Of a stretch of DNA of 13,454 bases, positions 6,679 to 13,407 are shown one piece after another (within the stretch, counting starts at the first letter, position 1; each line of letters begins with the position of its first letter). The notes beneath the pieces were generated by a model. It worked only from the letters and a program-made list of their open reading frames with translations, did no database searches and was not told the origin of the DNA. The stretch lies in contig CALGYL010000119.1 of assembly GCA_937934775.1 (NCBI GenBank), positions 1 through 13,454 on the forward strand, given 5' to 3'. This stretch comes from an uncultured Clostridia bacterium (lineage in GTDB: Bacteria; Bacillota; Clostridia; Christensenellales; Aristaeellaceae). The translations under genes were made by a program, and so were the position numbers.

Positions 6679-6699
6679 CGCGGCAAGTATGTATGCGAC

Positions 6700-6748
6700 C
6701 GCCCGGAACAGTATGACGGGCGCGGGAAAACCGCTTTGCGGCTTTTTT
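6700..6748 (+). terminator. Weak terminator-like hairpins between rmt-like gene and rsmI
   Basis: A first stem CGCCCG (6700-6705) / CGGGCG (6717-6722) is followed by CCGC-TTT-GCGG (6731-6741) and, after one C, a run of six T (6743-6748), with four A upstream that could extend pairing. It would end most transcripts of the era-to-rmt operon before rsmI. The core stem is only 4 bp, so read-through is plausible. The complementary strand has a similar layout. Confidence 0.55.
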
Positions 6749-6798
6749 GCGCGTGATGGCGCGGCGGGCGGGACCTTTTGGACGCGGAAAGGACAGGC

Positions 6799-7665
6799 AT
6801 GGCAAAGTTATTGGTGGTGGCGACCCCGATCGGAAACCTGAATGATCTGACGCCCCGCATGCGCGAGGCGTTTGAAACGTGCGACCTGATCGCCGCCGAG
6901 GACACGCGGGTTACGATGAAGCTGCTCAATCATCTGGGCATCAAAAAGCCGATGATCTCCTGCCACCGCCACAACGAGCGGGCGCGGGCGGAGGAGATCG
7001 TGGCCCGGATGCTTTTGGAGGACCTCACCGTCTGCGTGACCAGCGACGCGGGCACGCCCGCCATCTCCGACCCCGGCTATGCGCTGGTGGCGGCGGCGCG
7101 GGCGGCGGGGATCGAGATCTCGCCGGTCGCGGGACCTTCCGCGATGGTCGCGGCGCTGTCGGTGAGCGGGTTCCAGCCCAGTTCGTTCGCGTTTCTGGGC
7201 TTTCTCCCCAGGGAAAAGGCCGCGCTGGAGCAGGCGCTGAGCGACTTTGAAAAGACCGGCCTGCCCGTCTTCATCGCCTATGAATCCCCGCACCGGGTGG
7301 TGAAACTGGTGGAGGCGGTGGCGGAGAAGTTCCCGGACGCGAAGGTGCTCGCCGCCTGCGACCTGACCAAGAAATTTGAACGCCTGGATTGCGGCACGGC
7401 TGGGGATGTGCTCCGGGCGCTTGCCGCCAACGAAAACGTGGACAAGGGCGAGTACGTGGTCGCGGTGGAGCTGCCGCCGAGGGTTGTCGAAGAAGCGCCG
7501 GTAAAGCCCGTCAACGCCGCGGCCTCAATCCTGGAAGCCATGCTGTCCGGCGCGACGCTTTCGGACGCCGCCGATCAGGCCCTCACCCTGTTCCCCCGGA
7601 ACGAGGTGTACAAGGCCAAGCTGCGGGTGCGGGACTTTCTGGAGTCGAACGCCGGAGAGGAATGA
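6799..7665 (+). CDS. rsmI: 16S rRNA (cytidine(1402)-2'-O)-methyltransferase RsmI
   Basis: RsmI adds the 2'-O-methyl group to C1402 of 16S rRNA; together with RsmH it makes N4,2'-O-dimethylcytidine at the P site. The 288-residue product carries every family block: VATPIGNLNDLTPR at the start, IAAEDTR, TSDAGTPAISDPG, VAGPSA, FLGFLPRE and AYESPHRV, characteristic of the tetrapyrrole-methylase fold. I choose the ATG at 6799, five bases after GGAAAGGA; an upstream in-frame TTG at 6778 would add seven residues and lacks a better ribosome-binding site. It is separated from the rmt-like gene by 120 bp holding a weak terminator, so it may be only partly co-transcribed. Its presence next to rsmH and an Rmt homologue is the notable feature. 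Confidence 0.95.
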   Translation: MAKLLVVATPIGNLNDLTPRMREAFETCDLIAAEDTRVTMKLLNHLGIKKPMISCHRHNERARAEEIVARMLLEDLTVCVTSDAGTPAISDPGYALVAAARAAGIEISPVAGPSAMVAALSVSGFQPSSFAFLGFLPREKAALEQALSDFEKTGLPVFIAYESPHRVVKLVEAVAEKFPDAKVLAACDLTKKFERLDCGTAGDVLRALAANENVDKGEYVVAVELPPRVVEEAPVKPVNAAASILEAMLSGATLSDAADQALTLFPRNEVYKAKLRVRDFLESNAGEE

Positions 7666-7697
7666 CGGGGGAGACGCCGGGAATGAAGCCGATGCCG

Positions 7698-7746
7698 GAG
7701 TCCTCCCGCCCGGGGGAATGATTCTCCCGGGACCCCTCGCATGGGG
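7698..7746 (+). repeat. GGAGTCC-led palindromic hairpin downstream of rsmI
   Basis: After GGAGTCC, CCCGGGGGAA (7709-7718) pairs with TTCTCCCGGG (7722-7731) around TGA, with one G-T pair. A shorter CCCC / GGGG stem follows at 7733-7746. The layout matches the hairpin at 8209-8231, which also follows GGAGTCC and has a GGGAATCATT-like centre, so both belong to one dispersed family. It could act as an rsmI terminator, but no T-run follows directly. Confidence 0.6.
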
Positions 7747-7839
7747 AAGCGTTTGAAGGCGCGTCCTTTTTCGGGTCGGAGAATGATGACAGCGGTACAG
7801 GCCTTGCAGCGGGTCGGATACGAAAAAAGGTGTTGAAAG

Positions 7840-7883
7840 ACGAGTATGCCCGCGCAATCATCGGATTGCGCGGGCATACTCGT
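7840..7883. other. Perfect 20-bp inverted repeat with 4-base loop
   Basis: Arms 7840-7859 and 7864-7883 are perfectly complementary around ATCG. The first arm begins ACGAGTATGCCC. It lies 41 bp before the LysM gene. It lacks a T-run on either side of the kind expected of an intrinsic terminator. Parts of the arm sequence recur directly downstream (GCATACTC and AATCATCGG at about 7894-7910). It may be a protein-binding palindrome, a transcript-stabilising hairpin or a small mobile palindrome. The rest of 7666-7923 shows only the GGAGTCC-type hairpin and short direct repeats. Confidence 0.85.
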
Positions 7884-7923
7884 ATGGGGAAGCGCATACT
7901 CAATCATCGGGAGCGTGACGGAC

Positions 7924-8154
7924 ATGCCTGAAATGACGAACCCGCGGCACAAACTGCGCGCTGGGGAGAGCATACGGTCGGTGGCGGCCGAGCGCGGCAC
8001 GACGCCGCTGAAGCTGATGGAGCTGAACCCCTATGTGGACCCGACGGCGCTCCGCGCGGGGCAGGAATTGAACCTGCCGCCCGCGCGGGCCTCGTTGTGG
8101 CCTTTTCTGGCGCGATTGATCTGGAACCGGAAGCCCTCCTCCCGAGCTCCATAA
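7924..8154 (+). CDS. Short LysM-domain protein
   Basis: The 76-residue product is nearly all one LysM domain, which binds N-acetylglucosamine polymers such as peptidoglycan: residues 9-53 read HKLRAGESIRSVAAERG, then TTPLKLMELNPYV, DPTALRAGQELNLPP. A short hydrophobic-basic tail follows (ASLWPFLARLIWNRK, 57-70), perhaps a membrane-contacting helix. No signal peptide is visible, so export, if any, is by another route; small LysM proteins of this sort also occur in Firmicutes spore coats, which is only a suggestion here. I start at the ATG at 7924, which has a weak GGGAG upstream; the frame stays open to an ATG at 7846, but that codon lies within the 20-bp palindrome. The next ATG (7933) is also possible. 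Confidence 0.7.
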   Translation: MPEMTNPRHKLRAGESIRSVAAERGTTPLKLMELNPYVDPTALRAGQELNLPPARASLWPFLARLIWNRKPSSRAP

Positions 8155-8155
8155 A

Positions 8156-8185
8156 GAAAAGCGCCGTATCATAACGACGCTTTTC
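8156..8185. terminator. Bidirectional terminator between LysM gene and rmuC
   Basis: GAAAAGCG (8156-8163) pairs with CGCTTTTC (8178-8185), with a further CGT / ACG pairing inside. The A-rich 5' arm and T-rich 3' arm suit termination from both strands. It starts one base after the LysM stop codon and lies between converging genes, which fits. A TCCTTTTTCGGG stretch at 8193-8204 follows; the same 12 bases occur at 7764-7775. Confidence 0.7.
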
Positions 8186-8203
8186 AGAAGTATCCTTTTT
8201 CGG

Positions 8204-8259
8204 GGAGTCCAGAGGGAATCATTTCCTCTGGCGGGGTTCCAAGGGGCAGCGCCCCTTGG
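8204..8259. repeat. Dispersed palindromic repeat pair in the convergent gap
   Basis: GGAGTCC at 8204-8210 leads into CCAGAGGGAA-TCA-TTTCCTCTGG (8209-8231), and then CCAAGGGGC-AGC-GCCCCTTGG (8239-8259). The two hairpins are joined by CGGGGTT. The first has the same layout as 7698-7731. From 8260 to 8360 there are only loosely repeated stretches with a CGTGTC(C/G)GTC core (about 8308-8346) and no gene. Confidence 0.65.
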
Positions 8260-8360
8260 CGGGGTGCGGGGCGGAGTTCCGAGTCGATCCCATGTAGGGC
8301 GGAAACCTCGTGTCGGTCTCCCGCAGGGCGAAGCCCCGTGTCCGTCGGCAAACCCCTATG

Positions 8361-9794
8361 TCAGTCCCAGTCCGTTGAGAACAGCTCGGAATCCTCTTCC
8401 TCTTCGCCCAGGATGGTGCGGCGCTGTTTGGTGCCCAGCTTTTCGACGCCGCGCAGCCGCTTTTCGATCAGGCGGGACTTTTCGGCCGCGTCCTCAATGG
8501 ACTCGGACGCCTGGCGGATGCGCTTCTGGGTGCGGCCCAGCGCCTCGGCGAAGGTCTGAAATTCACCGCGCACCGCGCCCAATAGCGCCCAGACTTCCTC
8601 GGCGCGCTTTTCCAGCGCCAGCGTACGGAAGCCCATCTGCAGCGCGTTAACCAGCGCGGCCAGCGTGGAGGGGCCGGTCAGGGTCACGTGATGATCCCGC
8701 TGCATGCGTTCGGCAAGGCCGGGCCTGCGCAGCGCCTCCGCGTAGAGGCCTTCGCTGCCCAGGAACAGGACGGCGAAGTCGGTGGTGCGGGGCGGCGCGA
8801 TGTACTGGGTGTGGATGCGCTCGGCGGCGCGCAGAAGCTTCTTTTCCAGCTCCGCGCCCGCCTGCTCGGCGGTCTGGGCGTCGCCGCTCTCCACCGCGTC
8901 GACCAGCCGGTCGTAGGCCTCGTGGGGGAAGCGGGCGTCGATGGGCAGGTAGCTGACGGCGCCGCCGGTCTTGCCCGGCAGGCGGATGGCGAAGCTGACC
9001 GGCTCCGCGTTTTCGAGGAGGGTCACTTCCGCCTCGTACTGATCGGGGGAGAGGATCTGGGCAAGCAGCGCGCCCAGCTGGATTTCGCCCACCGCGCCGC
9101 GGGACTTCACGCCGGTGAGAACCCTTCGGAGATCGCCCACGCCGCTTGCCAGCGCCTCGATCTCACCCAGGCCGTTGTAGACCTGTTCCAGCCGCTCGCT
9201 GACCAGGCGGAAGCTCTCGCTGACCCGCTTATCCAGCGTGGAGGTCAGCTTCTCGTCCACCATTTGCTGCATCTGGGTGAGGCGGTTGCCGTTGTCCGAC
9301 TGCAGGCTGATCAGGCGGGATTCCACGCCCTCCCGCAGGCGGTCGATGCGTTGTTCGCCGCTGAGAAGCCGGGTATCCACCACGTCGCCGATGGCGCCGA
9401 TGCGCTCCTCATAGGTTGAAAGGCGCGTTTCCATCGTGCGGCGCAGCTCCGCCAGGCGGGCTTCCTCGTCCCGGCCCAGTTCCCGCAGTTGCCCTGCGAA
9501 TGCGTCCAGCTGCACCTGCTGGGTGCGGCCCATTTCGCCCATCACGCGGGCGACGGAATCGCTCATGCCGCGAAGGTTCGCGCCCATCTCCTCGCGGGAG
9601 CGCTGCGCGGTGGTTCCGGCCTCGCTCCGGACGTCCTGAAACTGGCTGGACAGCGCGTTTTGTACCTCGCTGAGCTTGCGTTCCAGCGCGCGGTTTCGCA
9701 TCCGCGACGCAGCCAGGAAGATCAGCACCACGCCGATCACCCCAACCGCGATTTGCATGGCCGGGCTTGACAGAATCTCGATCAAATCGCGCAT
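8361..9794 (-). CDS. rmuC: DNA recombination protein RmuC homologue
   Basis: The 477-residue product has an N-terminal membrane helix (about residues 12-30, AMQIAVGVIGVVLIFLAAS), a long coiled-coil-like region rich in E, R, Q and L to about residue 230, and a C-terminal nuclease-like RmuC domain. Typical blocks are RGAVGEIQLGALLAQIL, YLPIDARFPHEAYDRL, TDFAVLFLGSEGLYAEAL and TLTGPSTLAALVNALQMGF. RmuC limits DNA rearrangements in enteric bacteria; its exact reaction remains unclear. I start at the ATG at 9794, which has AAGAGGAG seven bases upstream; the open frame extends 23 codons further but lacks such a site. An acidic tail (EEEEDSEL) ends the protein. It lies downstream of the DUF4956 gene with a 308-bp gap holding the second structured element. 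Confidence 0.92.
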   Translation of the reverse strand: MRDLIEILSSPAMQIAVGVIGVVLIFLAASRMRNRALERKLSEVQNALSSQFQDVRSEAGTTAQRSREEMGANLRGMSDSVARVMGEMGRTQQVQLDAFAGQLRELGRDEEARLAELRRTMETRLSTYEERIGAIGDVVDTRLLSGEQRIDRLREGVESRLISLQSDNGNRLTQMQQMVDEKLTSTLDKRVSESFRLVSERLEQVYNGLGEIEALASGVGDLRRVLTGVKSRGAVGEIQLGALLAQILSPDQYEAEVTLLENAEPVSFAIRLPGKTGGAVSYLPIDARFPHEAYDRLVDAVESGDAQTAEQAGAELEKKLLRAAERIHTQYIAPPRTTDFAVLFLGSEGLYAEALRRPGLAERMQRDHHVTLTGPSTLAALVNALQMGFRTLALEKRAEEVWALLGAVRGEFQTFAEALGRTQKRIRQASESIEDAAEKSRLIEKRLRGVEKLGTKQRRTILGEEEEDSELFSTDWD

Positions 9795-9823
9795 GGAGAC
9801 ACTCCTCTTGCCGTGTTGGTTTT

Positions 9824-9842
9824 CCGGCCGCGTTGCGGCCGG
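9824..9842 (-). other. GC-rich hairpin in the rmuC leader
   Basis: CCGGCCGC (9824-9831) pairs with GCGGCCGG (9835-9842) around three bases. It lies 30 bp upstream of the rmuC start on the minus strand. There is no T-run on either side, so it is not a clear terminator; it could influence rmuC translation or message stability. Confidence 0.55.
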
Positions 9843-9879
9843 GATTTCTTCGGGGAAGATCAAAAGCCCCCGGCGGGTT

Positions 9880-10049
9880 CAATCGTTTCCGGCGACCCGT
9901 GCGCCGGAAACGCGTTTGTTTGGCCAGTGCGCACACCGGGCAAACAAACAATTCTTTCGGTCAGCGCGCCGCCCGGAAATCCGGCGGGATTTCAAGCGCG
10001 CGCAGTTTTTCTCCTACGCGGTAAAAAAGCCGTCAGGATTTTTTACCGC
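9880..10049 (-). repeat. Structured intergenic element, copy B (four hairpins)
   Basis: About 170 nt read on the minus strand, homologous to 1289-1455 on the plus strand. P0 is the long hairpin 10018-10049. P1 is GCGCGC (9996-10001) with GCGCGC (9964-9969), enclosing GGATTTC / GAAATCC (9976-9993). P2 is GTTTGTTTG (9914-9922) with CAAACAAAC (9941-9949), enclosing a conserved GTGTGCGCACTGG read on the minus strand. P3 is CGTTTCCGGCG (9884-9894) with CGCCGGAAACG (9902-9912), identical in stem to copy A. The P0, P1 and P2 outer stems differ from copy A on both sides yet remain paired. It follows the DUF4956 stop codon by 3 bases. Confidence 0.8.
10018..10049 (-). terminator. Terminator-like hairpin after the DUF4956 gene (P0 of copy B)
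   Basis: GCGGTAAAAAA (10018-10028) pairs perfectly with TTTTTTACCGC (10039-10049), an 11-bp stem, with a CC / GG pairing inside. Read on the minus strand it begins 3 bases after the TAA stop and contains a six-T run within its descending arm, so a shorter inner hairpin followed by T6 could terminate transcription. It also lines up with the first hairpin of the structured repeat element. Confidence 0.65.
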
Positions 10050-10052
10050 CGC

Positions 10053-10712
10053 TTAAAGCGTCTCCGACTGATATGCCACCAGCGTGGCGTCCCGGACGCC
10101 CTCGGTGGCCATCAGGCTCTTCATCAGCGCTTCCTGGCGCTCAAGGCGGATTTCCAGCGTCAGCTCGCTGCCGGACGGCGTGACGGTGCGGCTCTTCATC
10201 TTCTGATGCTTGACGCCCCGGAGCGCGTTCGTCACGGCGCCCTCCGCGCCCGGCGCGCAGCGCACCACCAGAAGGAAGCTGTCCGGCGCTTTCAGGGTGA
10301 TCCGGTTCAGGACGAACACCAATATCGCCACGGACACCGTGGCCAGGCCCGCCAGGTAGAACTGGCCCGCGCCCAGGAGGATGCCCATCGTAAGTGACCA
10401 GAACATGTAGGCGGTGTCCAGCGGGTCTTTGACGGCGGTGCGGAAGCGGACGATGGACAGCGCGCCCACCATGCCCATGGAAAGCTGAATGGAGTTGCGG
10501 ATGCACATGACCACCGGGGTGGTGATCAGGGTCATCAGAACCAGCGTCAGCGCAAAGTTCTGGCTGTACATGACGCCCTTGTAATTCATCTTGTAAACCC
10601 AGAAGATGAAAAGGCCGGTGGCGAAGGCCAGCAGAATCGAAAACAGGATGGTGCCGGTGGAGCTGGGCATGATGGACATGTTGCTGAGGTCCAGCTTCGT
10701 CAGGTTGTTCAT
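10053..10712 (-). CDS. DUF4956 domain membrane protein
   Basis: The 219-residue product has membrane helices at about 20-40, 52-71, 77-88 (short) and 103-137, and a soluble C-terminal ACT-like region of roughly 75 residues. The family hallmark GMVGALSIVRFRTAVKDPLD (80-99) is intact; its Arg, Arg and Asp residues are typical of DUF4956. Biochemical function is unknown. The ATG at 10712 has an excellent AAGGAGG six bases upstream. It follows the VTC-domain gene by about 46 bp in the same direction; these two plus a CotH-type gene recur together in Clostridia, which suggests a joint surface or polyphosphate-related role (inference). Confidence 0.88.
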   Translation of the reverse strand: MNNLTKLDLSNMSIMPSSTGTILFSILLAFATGLFIFWVYKMNYKGVMYSQNFALTLVLMTLITTPVVMCIRNSIQLSMGMVGALSIVRFRTAVKDPLDTAYMFWSLTMGILLGAGQFYLAGLATVSVAILVFVLNRITLKAPDSFLLVVRCAPGAEGAVTNALRGVKHQKMKSRTVTPSGSELTLEIRLERQEALMKSLMATEGVRDATLVAYQSETL

Positions 10713-10758
10713 GGGAAATCCTCCTTAACGGCTTTCAGCGGCTTTTGTGGACATATGT

Positions 10759-11454
10759 TTAGCGGAGCGGTTCAAACCGGCGGCAGGCGACGTATTTTGA
10801 GATGGCGGAGCGGGAGGCGGGGGCGTCCCACAAAAGCTGCGAGATGAAGTCCGGCAGCACCCGGTCAAATTTGACCTCAAGGATCGCCTGATCCACGTCC
10901 AGCGCGGGCACGGTGGGGACGAACGGATCAAACAGGCCCGTGCGCGGCCCAGCGCGAAGCTGGCGGTCGATGGTGATGCGCGCCGTCTCCGCCGGGTGGC
11001 AGAAGGCCTCCCGCGCGTAGTCCACCAGGATCACCGGGCGCAGGAGCTTTATGCGCATCTCCCGGAACAGGTCCTGGATCAGCGGGTTGTCCACCCGTTC
11101 GAAGCCGGTGGGGTCGCCATCCACGATGCGCTCGGCCATCCGCCGGGAGATCCGGGCGCTGTCCTTCTGGATCAGGTCGCCCAGCTTGCGCTTGCGCTCC
11201 AGAAGGATCGTCTTGTCGTCCAGGTTGTACAGGCGGATCCGATATTTGTCCCGCGTGGCGTTGCCGGCGATCTTATCGTAGTAGGCGGTGTTAAAAGCGT
11301 CGTCCAGGTACAGCGAGCGCACCAGATAGTTGCCGTCAGGCCCGGCGTTTTTGTCCCGCTCCAGCATGGCGGCGAGCCTGGCCGAGAGCCAGACCGCATC
11401 GGTTGCGCTTAAAAAGAACTTGATCTCATGTCGTGGCGCGTATGAACGCAGCAT
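10759..11454 (-). CDS. VTC-domain (polyphosphate polymerase-like) protein
   Basis: The 231-residue product is a single VTC domain of the triphosphate-tunnel metalloenzyme fold, the catalytic module of yeast vacuolar polyphosphate polymerase. Tunnel-lining residues are visible strand by strand: RHEIKF (8-13), VRSLYLDD (45-52), DKYRIRLYN (69-77), LLERKRK (84-90) with K97 and R101, RPVILVDYARE (139-149), RITIDRQL (159-166) and the acidic metal-binding ILEVKF (191-196). No membrane segment is present, so it probably works in the cytoplasm beside the DUF4956 membrane protein. The ATG at 11454 has AAGGAGG five bases upstream. Bacterial VTC-only proteins have no firmly proven substrate, so polyphosphate synthesis is inferred from the fold. 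Confidence 0.88.
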   Translation of the reverse strand: MLRSYAPRHEIKFFLSATDAVWLSARLAAMLERDKNAGPDGNYLVRSLYLDDAFNTAYYDKIAGNATRDKYRIRLYNLDDKTILLERKRKLGDLIQKDSARISRRMAERIVDGDPTGFERVDNPLIQDLFREMRIKLLRPVILVDYAREAFCHPAETARITIDRQLRAGPRTGLFDPFVPTVPALDVDQAILEVKFDRVLPDFISQLLWDAPASRSAISKYVACRRFEPLR

Positions 11455-11506
11455 GGGCGCCTCCTTCGTTTCGGTAAAGCTCCGGCGGTTTTTCGCGCGA
11501 TGCGGG

Positions 11507-13407
11507 TTATTTGTTTGCGATCTGGTCCATGATCTCGCCGAAGTAGACGCGCATCTGGTCGTTTGAGTAGCCGGTGGCCTTCTGGATGTAGGTTAGCATC
11601 TTTTTCGGGCGCTGCTTGGCGTAACTGTTGAAGCGCTTGATCTCGCCCAGCCAGCTCTTCTCGTTGCCGCCCCACTTTTCGGTCTGGGCGGGCATCTCGG
11701 GGTAGAGCGTCTCCTGCCACCATTCGGACTTTTCCAGAATCTTCTGCGTGGTCCACTGGGTGGCCATCAGGTTGCCAAGCAGGGTCAGATACTGCGCCTG
11801 CACGGTCTTGTTTTTCATCAGGGCCACAAACAGCGTGTTGTCGGTCTTGTTGCCGGAGCCGGTGCCGCCCGGCGTCATCCAGCGGCGGAAGGAGTCGGTG
11901 TCGGTGTAGAAGGCCCAGTCGGTGTCGAAGATGATCCACCGCCAGCGGCCGTCACCCTCTGCGGAGCGGTAGCGCCGGACGTTCAATAGGTCGGTATTGC
12001 CGGTAAAGGTCTCCAGCGCGACGTATTCCAGGTAGTTGTTCAGGTCGATCTTGGATTCCACGTAGGCCAGCGCCTCGTCCGTCTTGACGCCGTTCTTTTT
12101 AATGTAGGCGAGGAGCGCCTCATACGTCTTGTTGGAGCCCTGCACGACGTTATTGTTGGCCTTGACGATGTCGATTTTGTCCGGTTCTCTCCAGCCCATG
12201 AACTGGGCGATGGAGTACTTGTGCAGCCGTTCGCGCATGTTGTAGTGGCCCCAGTACTGGCCGTTCAGGTAGACCACCACCGGCTGCGCGTCCTGGTACA
12301 TGACCGAGGTGCCCGCCGCCAGCGAGGTGAGCAGCGCGTCCCGGAAGCGGGTCTTGTTGAAGTCCTGCCCGGAGGTGCGCAGGATGAAGGACTTGTACTC
12401 GGTATAATCCCGGTTGGGGAAGAGGGAGGCGTGGAAGCGGTTGTCCCCGTAGGCGGTGCGGGCGGTGATTTTGAAGGACTTCTGGTCCTGCATGCGGCTG
12501 TACTGGCCCTGAAGCCGGAGCCCCGCGCCCTGCGACAGGATGGTCGCGCCGTCCGCGGAGAAATATTCCAGGTTGGCGCTGCGCTCCCAGTCCTGCCAGA
12601 AGTTGGCGCCCTTGTAGGGGTACTTCAGCTTCTTCGGGCCCATTTCAAACAGGCCCTTTTCCTTGTCGAAGAGCCCGGCGGGGTCCGTCACCAGCGAAAT
12701 CACGTTCAGCGTGTGCTTCGCGCCGAACAGGTAGCTGCGGGTCGCGGTCCGGGAGGGCAGCATGCCGTCCCGGTAGGCGCGGGCGCGCACGATGGTATTT
12801 TGGGAGATGTCCAGAGGGCCGGAATAGGTGTCGGAGGATTCGGTGGGCTCCGTGCAGTCCAGCGTATAGCGGATGGTGAAGCCTTCGGGCGCGGACAGGG
12901 CGAGAGAAACCGCCCCGGAGGTGAACCAGCCGCCGGGCTGCGAGAACGCCACTTCCGGCGCGCGGCCGACGTAGGCGGTCTGGTCATTGACCGCGCCGGG
13001 GGTGGCGCTGCCCAAATAAAAAAAGCCGTCCCGACCGCTGATCCTGCCGTAGGATACGCCGCCGTACTGGCTGAGCATGGGCATTCGGTCCAGGATGGCG
13101 CCGTCCGGTTTGGACAGAACCAGCGTCTCCTGCCCGGAGAGCGACAGCTTGAAGCTGGTGGCGTAAGCGTTCTTCGATGTGTCTGCCTTGTTCTGCCCGT
13201 TCAGGATCACCTTCAGGTAGCCGCCCGCTTCCAGCTTCGCCCCGCTGGGAAACTGCCATTTTCGGGGGTTGCCCGGGTCGTCTGACAGGCCGTAACCGCT
13301 GAGATCCACGGTCTTTAAACTCTGGTTGTAGAGCTCCACCCAGTCGGGAACGGCTTTCGTGCTGCCCGGCTGCCGGGCGGAGGCCGACGCCTCGTTGAGG
13401 AAAACCC
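11507..13407 (-). CDS. CotH kinase-family protein with N-terminal lamin-tail-like domain, 5'-truncated
   Basis: About 632 residues are present; the true start lies beyond the contig. The GTG at 13339 is internal, because the frame continues upstream as LNEASASARQPGS and DWVELYNQ, the beginning of a lamin-tail domain (to about 12990). Next is a chitobiase-like domain with PEVAFSQPGG, IRYTLDCTEPTESS and TIVRARAYRDG. The rest is CotH, an atypical kinase fold that phosphorylates spore-coat proteins in Bacillus: LRLQGQYSR, FILRTSGQDFNKTRFRDAL, YLNGQYWGHYNMRERL (about 12225-12280), and the metal-binding FDTDWAF (about 11909-11932). Domain type implies export, but any signal peptide is off the window. 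It heads the CotH-VTC-DUF4956 set, with 52 bp to the VTC gene. Confidence 0.9.

Noticed and set aside
7833..7861. Promoter for the LysM gene (TTGAAA with a poor AATCAT box)
   Set aside because: The -10 match is weak and falls inside the perfect palindrome, so it cannot be separated from chance.
12221..13285. 354-codon plus-strand open frame
   Set aside because: Antisense to the CotH-family gene; composition is typical of a shadow frame.
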